Positions 5,310 through 10,544 of a stretch of 10,544 bases of DNA are shown here, piece after piece (position 1 is the stretch's first letter; every line of letters starts with the position of its first letter). A model generated the notes under the pieces. It saw only the letters and a list, made by a program, of their open reading frames with translations. It was not told where the DNA came from and searched no databases. Source of the stretch: JAFARZ01 sp035651595. Its GTDB lineage: Bacteria; Actinomycetota; Actinomycetes; Streptosporangiales; Streptosporangiaceae. A program made the translations under genes and the position numbers. The stretch is taken from assembly GCA_035651595.1 (NCBI GenBank), contig DASRFJ010000370.1:1-10544 (forward strand), given 5' to 3'.

Positions 5310-6494
5310 TCAGACGGCGATCTCCTTGGTGCCGTCGTTAGCCTCGTCGCGCTGGGAGGTTGCCGCTGCGGCTATCTGCCGGCCTGCGGTCTGGATGTGC
5401 TGGTGTGCGGTGTTCCGCCCGAGGCCGATGCGGATGCTGGCGCGTGCCGCTGACCGGCTGAGCCCGATGGCGGTCAGAACGTGGGAGGGTTCCGCCTGCC
5501 CGGTGTTGCAGGCTGATCCGGTGGAGATGGCCAGGCCGGTGAGCTGGCTGATGAGCTGGCCAGCATCGGTGCCTGGGATGGTGATGTTGAGGTTGCCGGG
5601 GAGCCGGCTGGTGAGTGAGCCGTTGACGTTGATGTCGGGTATTGCCTGCCGCAGTGCGGCGAGCAGCTGGTCGCGCAGGCTGAGAATGCGGCGGCTGTCG
5701 GTGTGACGTTCCCGGGCGAGGATGGCCGCGGCGGCGCCGATGCCGGCGATGCCTGGGACGTTGAGGGTGCCGGCGCGCAGGCCGTATTCCTGCCCGCCGC
5801 CGGTGAGCTGCGGGACGGGGCGGATGCTGCCGCGCCGGACGTAGAGCGCGCCGGTGCCTTTGGGTCCGTAGATCTTGTGGCCGGAGAACGATGCGAGGTC
5901 GACGCCGAGGTCGTCGACGTCGAACGGGATGCTGCCGAGGGACTGGGCGGCGTCGGTGTGCAGCAGGACACCGCGGTCGCGGGTGATCTGGCTGATCTCG
6001 GCGAGCGGCTGGATGGCGCCGATCTCGTTGTTCGCGTGCATCACCGAGACGAGCACCGTCGACGGGGTGATGGCCGCCGCGATGCCGGCGGGGCTGACGA
6101 TCCCGTCCGCGTCGACGGGGATGATGGTGACCCGGAAGCCGTGTCTGGTGAGGTGCTGGCAGGCGGCGAGGACGGCTTTGTGCTCGATCGCGGTGGTGAT
6201 GATGTGGTCGCCAGCATCCCGGAGTGCGGTCGCGATGCCGGTGATGGCGAGGTGATCGGCTTCGGTGGCGCCGGAGGTGAAGATGATCTCGCTGTCGCTG
6301 CTGGCGCCGATCAGGTTCTTGATCTGGCGGCGGGCTGCGCGGACCGCTAGGGCGGCGGTGTGCCCGTAGGCGTGCGGGCTGGACGGGTTGCCGTACTGGC
6401 TGGTGAGGTAGGGCATCATCGCGTCCAGGACGCGCAGGTCCAGTGGCGTGGTGGCCTGGTGGTCGAGGTAGATCACCTGATCAGGCGATGTCAT
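5310..6494 (-). CDS. Cysteine desulfurase, NifS/IscS-like (PLP-dependent)
   Basis: A 394-residue aminotransferase class V enzyme expected to release sulfur from cysteine as an enzyme persulfide, leaving alanine. Visible features are YLDHQATTPL (9-18), the cofactor-binding TSGATEA (73-79), the ring-stacking histidine in EH (104-105), HTDAAQ with D181 and Q184, and the PLP lysine in SGHKIYGPKG (K207). The catalytic cysteine is C329 in STGSACNTG. Length and motifs fit an active enzyme. I chose ATG at 6494 over the extended frame at 6689: it overlaps the upstream stop as ATGA and has AGGAG upstream. It is the last gene of the leftward operon. No iscU, sufU, tusA, thiI, mnmA or dnd partner is visible, so the sulfur acceptor is not known; the operon partners make a dedicated pathway more likely than housekeeping Fe-S assembly. 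Confidence 0.93.
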   Translation of the reverse strand: MTSPDQVIYLDHQATTPLDLRVLDAMMPYLTSQYGNPSSPHAYGHTAALAVRAARRQIKNLIGASSDSEIIFTSGATEADHLAITGIATALRDAGDHIITTAIEHKAVLAACQHLTRHGFRVTIIPVDADGIVSPAGIAAAITPSTVLVSVMHANNEIGAIQPLAEISQITRDRGVLLHTDAAQSLGSIPFDVDDLGVDLASFSGHKIYGPKGTGALYVRRGSIRPVPQLTGGGQEYGLRAGTLNVPGIAGIGAAAAILARERHTDSRRILSLRDQLLAALRQAIPDINVNGSLTSRLPGNLNITIPGTDAGQLISQLTGLAISTGSACNTGQAEPSHVLTAIGLSRSAARASIRIGLGRNTAHQHIQTAGRQIAAAATSQRDEANDGTKEIAV

Positions 6495-7414
6495 GCGGGG
6501 CTCCTGGGGGCGTATTTGCAGCTGCCGTCGATGATGTCCCAGTAGACGCGGCGGCAGCCGAGGTCGGAGGTGGCGGTGGCCAGGCACGTCCAGGTGCGCC
6601 GGGGGCGGCTGGCGGTGATCATGTAGGCGTCGTCGAGCCAGCCGCGGGCCCGCCGGGCGACGACCGTGACGATGTCGTGCTGCTGCCACAGGTGGTGATA
6701 TCCGTGGTCCAGCAGCCAGGACTGGGCGAACGCGGCGGGCTGTGCGCCGGGACCGGGTCTGCCGGGGAGGTGGCCGGTGTCGGGGAGGATGTCGGCGGCG
6801 ATCCGGGCCAGTCGCGATTCACGGCGCCGCCGCTCAGTCTCCGGGCTGAGGTAGGCGGTCAGCCGCAGGTCAGCCCACCAGGGTTCGCGGTAGCTGGTCC
6901 AGTCGATGTCTGCGGTGACCGTGACCTGGGGCGGGATTCCGCCGCGGGTGAGGTCGGCGACGTCGTAGCCGGGGCCGAGCGCCTCGATGGTGAAGGTACC
7001 GTGGCTGCCGTCGCGGTCCATGCGCAGTACTGCGGACAGCTGGTTGGTGAACCTGTCGGTGGGTTCCATGACGATGACCGCGCGCCCTGCGTCCAGCAGC
7101 CCGGCTGCTTTGACGGCGGCTTCGGCGAGCTGGAAGGTGTTCCCGCCCTTGTAGTAGCGGCGGGTCTCGGTTCCGCCGTCGGACCGGATCATCACCCGGT
7201 CCTGCCCGGTCGCGGCAGCGAGCGCCGCGATGCCTGCGTCGACGGCGTCGCGGTCCTGGCCGGGGGTGAGCAGGATCCCGTCCAGGACCGGGAGCCCGAG
7301 GCCGCGGAGCTGGCACATCGTCGCCCACTTCGGATACCGGTGACCGGCTGCGGCCAGCTCGTCTGGCGTGAGCGTGCTCAGCCGGCCGGGCGTTGCGGCC
7401 GGTGCGCGGGTCAT
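6491..7414 (-). CDS. ATP-grasp-like protein (PEP synthase N-terminal-like)
   Basis: A 307-residue protein whose N-terminal half resembles the ATP-binding domain of PEP synthase/PPDK-type enzymes. YPKWATMCQLRGLGLPVLDGILLTPG (residues 27-52) parallels the K-A-L---GLPVP-GF-VT element. VMIRSDGG (74-81) parallels VRSS, and RAVIVMEPTDRFTNQLSAVL followed by GTFTIEALGPGYDVADLTRG parallels the E-ligand and glycine-rich strands. The swivelling phosphohistidine domain and the PEP/pyruvate domain of those enzymes are absent, so it may be an ATP-dependent ligase or kinase using another acceptor. Residues about 180-307 are unrecognised (Trp-rich, ending GSCKYAPRSPA). ATG at 7414 overlaps the stop of the HIT gene as ATGA, and its stop overlaps the desulfurase start in the same way. 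This tight coupling suggests the three proteins act together. The fold call is moderate; substrate is unknown. Confidence 0.6.
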   Translation of the reverse strand: MTRAPAATPGRLSTLTPDELAAAGHRYPKWATMCQLRGLGLPVLDGILLTPGQDRDAVDAGIAALAAATGQDRVMIRSDGGTETRRYYKGGNTFQLAEAAVKAAGLLDAGRAVIVMEPTDRFTNQLSAVLRMDRDGSHGTFTIEALGPGYDVADLTRGGIPPQVTVTADIDWTSYREPWWADLRLTAYLSPETERRRRESRLARIAADILPDTGHLPGRPGPGAQPAAFAQSWLLDHGYHHLWQQHDIVTVVARRARGWLDDAYMITASRPRRTWTCLATATSDLGCRRVYWDIIDGSCKYAPRSPA

Positions 7415-8034
7415 GCTGCTCTGGCCTGCATCGCGGCGCGCAGCATGGTGAGGGTGAGCGCCTGGTTGGCGTCGAAGGGGTGGTCGCGCCAGTCGAACTG
7501 GCCGGGTATCCCGTGCTGGGCCGCGCAGACCCGGCGGACGTACTGGCGGGCGAACCCGTCCGCGGGCCAGAGCAGGTGCTCGCCCGGCCGGGATGAAAGG
7601 TAGAGGTAGGGTCCGTCGGCTGCCTCCGGCAAGGCGGTCAGGCTGGCGAGGCGGCGGCCGGGTCCGCCGGTGGCCTGGTAGGCGGCGGTGACCGCCCCGG
7701 GATCGGGGACGGGGATCAGGTGGAGGTGGGCGTGGCCGCAGCAGCTCGCGCCGAGCTCGCAGCCGCGCGGGCCGTGCTCGGCGATGATGACCGGCCCGCA
7801 CACGGTAGTGATCAGTGCCCGCATCTGCTCGGCAGCCACTGCCACCTGCGCCAGTTCGGCGAGAGCGGCATCGGCTGCCGCGTCGAGGTGCTCCAGCGGC
7901 ATGAACAGGCAGTAGCCGGGGGTGAAGCAGCCGGCGGTGGGCAGCAGCACCCAGCCGCCGCTCTCGCAGATGATCCGCGTCCCCTGCCTGGACGGCGGGG
8001 TGCCGGCGAACTCGGTGCAGAACGCGCAGTCCAC
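7411..8034 (-). CDS. HIT-family (histidine triad) nucleotide-binding protein
   Basis: A 207-residue HIT-type protein. The histidine triad is HAHLHLIPVP (residues 101-110; H101, H103 and H105), the catalytic signature of nucleotidyl hydrolases and transferases. CAFC (3-6) near the start and CC (98-99) just before the triad suggest zinc binding, and EHGPRG (86-91) resembles the EHG element of CwfJ/Ap4A-hydrolase-like branches. Residues after 115 form an extra C-terminal region ending in DANQALTLTMLRAAMQ. Family enzymes cleave nucleotide phosphoramidates, adenylates or dinucleoside polyphosphates. GTG at 8034 is the start chosen: the upstream stop is 6 bases before it, and GAGGGAG inside the end of the upstream gene gives the ribosome binding site. 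Its place in the operon suggests that it removes or transfers a nucleotidyl group in the same pathway. Confidence 0.85.
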   Translation of the reverse strand: MDCAFCTEFAGTPPSRQGTRIICESGGWVLLPTAGCFTPGYCLFMPLEHLDAAADAALAELAQVAVAAEQMRALITTVCGPVIIAEHGPRGCELGASCCGHAHLHLIPVPDPGAVTAAYQATGGPGRRLASLTALPEAADGPYLYLSSRPGEHLLWPADGFARQYVRRVCAAQHGIPGQFDWRDHPFDANQALTLTMLRAAMQARAA

Positions 8035-8040
8035 GGTGCG

Positions 8041-8604
8041 TCACTCCCTCGTGCCGTTCGCGGCGGGCTGGGCACCGAACTCAGCGGCGTACTGGCTGCC
8101 CAGATGCCCGGGATAGCCGTAATGAGCGTGCGGCACCGCGTCACAGGGGGTCCCGTCCATCCGGATCAGGACGGCCCGGCCTGCTGGCATGTCCCGCCGC
8201 AACCGCAGCGCCGCCGGGCCGGCGTTGAGCAGTTCCAGCGTGAGGTGCCCTTCCCAGCCGGGCATCACCCACGGGCTGGCCAGGTGCACGGCCAGGCCGG
8301 TCCGGGCCAGGTGGGACAGGCCGGCGATGACGGCCGCGAACCGCGTGCCAAGACGCAGCGGATGACTGACGCAGCACAGCGCCATCAGGCCCGGCGCCAG
8401 GTCGAACTCTTCCCAGTCGTGCACCGGGCCGGCGTAGAGGCGGTCGATGCTGTCCTGGCTGGCCAGGTCGATGACGTGCCCGGGGTGGGCGAGCTGCTGC
8501 AGCGGGGAGCCGAGCCGCAGCAGCAGGCTGTCCCCGCGCAGCTCGCCGGGCCAGGCGATCTCACCCTGGCCGATCTGCGCCGCTATCTCACTTGCTGTCA
8601 GCAT
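8041..8604 (-). CDS. dCTP deaminase/dUTPase-fold protein with altered active site
   Basis: A 187-residue protein aligned with dCTP deaminases: MLTASEIAAQIGQGEI at the start, GDSLLLRLG (24-32), then GLSHLARTGLAVHLASPWVMPGWEGHLTLELLNAG (95-129) and LRRDMPAGRAVLI (135-147). These correspond to the family's RSSLAR-GL-VH, ID/PGW-G--TLE--N and L-PGM-IG elements. The catalytic glutamate (E124 in LTLEL) and the LAR arginine (R101) are kept. The first arginine of GRSSLAR is Leu96 and the histidine-arginine pair after the VH strand is replaced by Ser110-Pro111. The deaminase reaction is therefore uncertain; it could bind or process another nucleotide. ATG at 8604 has GGAGG upstream. It is the first gene of the leftward operon, facing the divergent LysR regulator. 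Known relatives recycle pyrimidines to dUMP, and some bacterial members act in phage defence. Confidence 0.75.
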   Translation of the reverse strand: MLTASEIAAQIGQGEIAWPGELRGDSLLLRLGSPLQQLAHPGHVIDLASQDSIDRLYAGPVHDWEEFDLAPGLMALCCVSHPLRLGTRFAAVIAGLSHLARTGLAVHLASPWVMPGWEGHLTLELLNAGPAALRLRRDMPAGRAVLIRMDGTPCDAVPHAHYGYPGHLGSQYAAEFGAQPAANGTRE

Positions 8605-8769
8605 ATTCTCGCCTCCGCGTAACGATGTGCCGTAATCTTGATGTTCGGCCGGACAGCATCTAATGTCGAGGTGTAATCACGGACATTCCCGGATTACCTG
8701 GACGGGACCTGTGATCAGGTGCACTTCAGCTGTCCTGCCGGACAGTCCCGGTCGGCTGGCGGGTTACGG
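8605..8769. promoter_or_regulatory. Divergent control region with several dyads (LysR operator candidate)
   Basis: The 165 bases between the operon and the LysR gene are less GC-rich than their neighbours and hold four inverted repeats. They are AATGTC-N14-GACATT (8662-8687), GTAATC-N13-GATTAC (8673-8697, interleaved with the first), ACCTG-TGAT-CAGGT (8707-8720) and CTGTCC-TGCC-GGACAG (8730-8745). A further GTAATC occurs at 8632-8637 and a further GGACAG at 8651-8656. LysR-type regulators usually bind such divergent spacers and control both their own gene and the neighbour in response to a small-molecule co-inducer. Which dyad is the operator cannot be decided by eye, and no clear -10/-35 pair was found. 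Confidence 0.6.
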
Positions 8770-9834
8770 ATGAGCGAGTCGGCACCCGCTGTCCGGGTGC
8801 GGGACGGTGATTCGCTGAGCGGTCTCCTGTCGTGCCCGCCGCAGCTGCTGGAGTTCACTTTCGACCAGCTGCGGACCCTTGTTGTGGTGCAGGAGACCGG
8901 CTCGGCGAACGCGGCGGCACGGGTGCTGGGCCGGGAGCAGTCCAGCGTGCAGAAGCAGGTCGACATGCTCAACCGCAGCTTCCAGCGGATGTGCGGCGAA
9001 CTGCTGGTGATCAAGCAGGGCCGCGGGCAGCCGTTCGTGTTCACCCCGACCGGCGCCGCGATCGCCGAGCAGGCCCGCGCCCTGCTCGGTAGCTGGCAGG
9101 GGCAGGTCAACGACGCCCGGCACCGGATCGGCAAGACCGTCGCTTTGGGCACTACCGAGTTCACCCTGCGGTTCGTCGGCACCGTCTGGCAGCGGGTCGC
9201 GGACGAGTTCGCCGCCCGCGAGGTCGAGCTGAACATGGTGCATGTCCGCACCAAGGACGCCTTCGCCCGCCTGGACGCCAAGGAGATCGATCTGCTGTGC
9301 GGCGGATTCGCGTCCGTCGCCGGAACCGGCGACACCCCCGGCGATTACGAGTTCCTCCAGTGGCGGCGCGAAGGCCTGGTGCTGCTCACCAACCTGCCCA
9401 AGCGGGAACTGCCCGTTCCCGCGGTCAGCGTGGGCCGGCTGCCCGAGGTGCCGCTGATCGTTCCCGCCGCCGGCGGGGTGATCACCGATTTCCTGCGCCG
9501 CTGGTACGGCACTGACTTCCGCAGCCGGATGACCATCGTCGCCACCATCGACGACATCTACTTCGGGCTCGCCCTCATGCGGTCCAAGATGACCTACGGG
9601 TGCATGCTCACCTCGGTCAGCATCGCCCGCGCCGCCGCCGAAGGACGCCTGCCCGGCGGACCGGGGCTGCGGCTAATCGACCTCGGGCCTGATTTCAGCC
9701 CGGCGATGGAACTGGTCACCGGGACGTTCGCGCGGCGCGGGGAACGCGCCGCGTTCAGCCCCTCGCACCCGCTGAACCTGCTGTGGCAGGCGTTCGCGGA
9801 CGAGATCGCTGCCGGTAACCCGTATGCGCTATGA
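8770..9834 (+). CDS. LysR-type transcriptional regulator
   Basis: A 354-residue LysR-type regulator. After a 28-residue leader, the winged helix-turn-helix covers about 29-105: FTFDQLRTLVVVQETGSANAAARVLGREQSSVQKQVDMLN, then a wing with LLVIKQGRGQPFVFTPTGAAIAEQARALL. The rest matches a periplasmic-binding-like effector domain, with VALGTTEFTLRFVGTVWQRVADEFAAREVELNMV, DLLCGGFAS and LPEVPLIVPAAGGVITDFL. It is somewhat longer than the usual 300 residues. The frame opens at GTG 8719, but I prefer ATG at 8770 since the earlier start would place two dyads of the control region inside the coding sequence; neither start has a strong ribosome binding site. The gene is divergent from the Dcd/HIT/ATP-grasp/desulfurase operon and probably controls it. 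Its stop overlaps that of the convergent MazG-like gene by 6 bases. Confidence 0.88.
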   Translation: MSESAPAVRVRDGDSLSGLLSCPPQLLEFTFDQLRTLVVVQETGSANAAARVLGREQSSVQKQVDMLNRSFQRMCGELLVIKQGRGQPFVFTPTGAAIAEQARALLGSWQGQVNDARHRIGKTVALGTTEFTLRFVGTVWQRVADEFAAREVELNMVHVRTKDAFARLDAKEIDLLCGGFASVAGTGDTPGDYEFLQWRREGLVLLTNLPKRELPVPAVSVGRLPEVPLIVPAAGGVITDFLRRWYGTDFRSRMTIVATIDDIYFGLALMRSKMTYGCMLTSVSIARAAAEGRLPGGPGLRLIDLGPDFSPAMELVTGTFARRGERAAFSPSHPLNLLWQAFADEIAAGNPYAL

Positions 9835-10158
9835 CCCGGCAGCCGCGGCGGGTCGGTTTCCGGACCAGATGACCCGGTCGGCGAAACCGCCGCGCTCATC
9901 TGCCTTGGCCGCCCGGAGCTTCTCCAGCTGCTGCGGGTCGGTGCCGGTCAGCGCGGCCAGGGCATAGACGACTTCGAGGACATCGGCGAGTTCTTCGGTG
10001 TCGCTGTCGGAGGCGAGGAACTCATTAACTTCCTCGGTCAGCTTGTCGCGCAGCCGGGCCGCGTACTCGTCCCCATCGGCGACATAGACGACGGGTTCAA
10101 GGCCTTTGTCGCGGATGATCTGCGGGATCTTGTCACGCACAAGTTTACCCTGGCTCAC
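9829..10158 (-). CDS. MazG-like nucleotide pyrophosphohydrolase
   Basis: A 109-residue all-alpha pyrophosphohydrolase of the MazG/HisE-like superfamily. The N-terminus KLVRDKIPQIIRDKG (residues 5-19) is typical of the short branch with KLVRDKIPEII. The metal-binding acidic motif is seen as KLTEEVNEF (39-47, with E42, E43 and E46) and EELADVLEVV (55-64, with E56 and D59). Such proteins hydrolyse nucleoside triphosphates to the monophosphate and pyrophosphate, often as nucleotide-pool cleaning; the substrate here is unknown. GTG at 10158 has GGAGG 5 bases upstream and gives the family-typical N-terminus; the longer frame to 10350 adds unrelated sequence. It converges on the LysR gene, with stop codons overlapping at 9829-9834. 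It may or may not belong to the neighbouring cluster. Confidence 0.88.
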   Translation of the reverse strand: MSQGKLVRDKIPQIIRDKGLEPVVYVADGDEYAARLRDKLTEEVNEFLASDSDTEELADVLEVVYALAALTGTDPQQLEKLRAAKADERGGFADRVIWSGNRPAAAAGS

Positions 10159-10544
10159 CAACACCTCCAGCCATCTGCGTTCCCGCGCGCCCCGGCACAT
10201 CAGCGCCTGATCCTGGATCGTAGACCCGGCCGACCGGTAGATACCGGAGAACACGCCGGCACGGGCCAGACAGCATCGGCCCTTTCGCGGATGGGGTACC
10301 GTAGTGCGGTGACCTGCCAGCTCTGGCGGGTTTGTCGCGAACCTGGTCAAGCGCCAGCGATACTTCGGCAGTGATCTTGGCAGGATACTGCGGTTCGTCC
10401 GTGAGCAGATCGCTGAGCATATCGAGCTTGGCTACGGCGGCCACGCGGAGTCCGTCATGTGGTGAACCGGGGAAGCCGCTATCAAGAACGGTACCGTCAC
10501 GCCGCGCGAGGGGTGTTAGCAAACACATGCACGCTAAACGCCGA
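10159..10544. other. Right-edge region without a supported gene
   Basis: No recognisable gene is seen in these 386 bases. On the minus strand a frame is open from the window edge to a TAA at 10145-10147, overlapping the MazG-like gene by 14 bases. Its middle part (LDMLSDLLTDEPQYPAKITA and following) looks coding-like and helical, but its last 50 residues look like noise and no family is recognisable. It may be the decayed end of a gene that starts beyond the window. The region also holds an 18-base imperfect inverted repeat, CCTGCCAG-CT-CTGGCGGG (10313-10330), which could be an operator for the MazG-like gene. Confidence 0.35.

Noticed and set aside
5310..6494. DNA phosphorothioation (Dnd) system based on the DndA-like desulfurase
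   Set aside because: No dndB, dndC, dndD or dndE homolog is present in the window, and the operon partners are of other families.
7415..8044. A fused N-terminal extension of the ATP-grasp protein across the HIT gene
   Set aside because: The same DNA in the other frame encodes the clear HIT motif HAHLHLIP; the extension is arginine-rich shadow sequence.
8719..8769. GTG at 8719 as the LysR start
   Set aside because: It adds 17 unsupported residues, lacks a well-placed ribosome binding site and would place the 8730-8745 dyad within coding sequence. It cannot be excluded entirely.
10145..10544. A leftward gene of about 130 residues upstream of the MazG-like gene
   Set aside because: No family is recognisable, the C-terminal part looks non-coding and the start would lie at or beyond the window edge; kept only as a note in the right-edge entry.

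Overview
The window is very GC-rich, with GTG and TTG starts, dense head-to-tail genes and several families that are hallmarks of filamentous actinomycetes: a DUF5753/DUF397 regulator pair of the WhiJ/BldB type, an RsbW-like ATPase, an actinobacterial GPP34 protein and a DUF574-type SAM methyltransferase. This points to an actinomycete such as a Streptosporangiales or Streptomyces relative; the genus cannot be fixed from the sequence alone. No rRNA, tRNA, CRISPR array, transposase or phage gene was seen.

Left part (1-3557). A divergent regulatory locus. Leftwards run an RsbW-like ATP-binding protein (317-838) and, coupled to it through a GTGA overlap, a GPP34 protein cut by the window edge (1-320). 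Rightwards run a WhiJ-type DUF5753 regulator (1034-1900), its small DUF397 partner (1906-2139) and a large helix-turn-helix/TPR-type regulator (2211-3557) whose second codon is the rare TTA. The ATPase / WhiJ-like / DUF397 trio is a recurrent actinobacterial signalling set.

Middle part (3634-5309). A leftward pair: an uncharacterised zinc-ribbon protein (4466-5098) and a DUF574-family SAM-dependent methyltransferase (3634-4446). Upstream of the pair, 5118-5299 is a diverged second copy of the divergent promoter block at 860-1070. The copy seems to keep a broken start of a second WhiJ-type gene, which suggests a deletion or replacement scar just left of the next cluster.

Right part (5310-10158). 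A compact leftward operon encodes a dCTP-deaminase/dUTPase-fold protein (8041-8604), a HIT-family protein (7411-8034), a PEP-synthase-type ATP-grasp protein (6491-7414) and a NifS/IscS-like cysteine desulfurase (5310-6494). The last three are joined by ATGA overlaps. A LysR-type regulator (8770-9834) is divergent from the operon across a dyad-rich spacer, and a MazG-like nucleotide pyrophosphohydrolase (9829-10158) converges on the regulator with overlapping stop codons. The set combines nucleotide-handling enzymes, a sulfur donor and an ATP-dependent ligase/kinase-like fold under a dedicated regulator. I do not recognise it as a named system, and it is the best candidate here for something undescribed. 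Sulfur-modified nucleotide or small-molecule chemistry, or nucleotide-pool defence, are possible roles, both inferred only.

The last 386 bases (10159-10544) hold no gene I can support.
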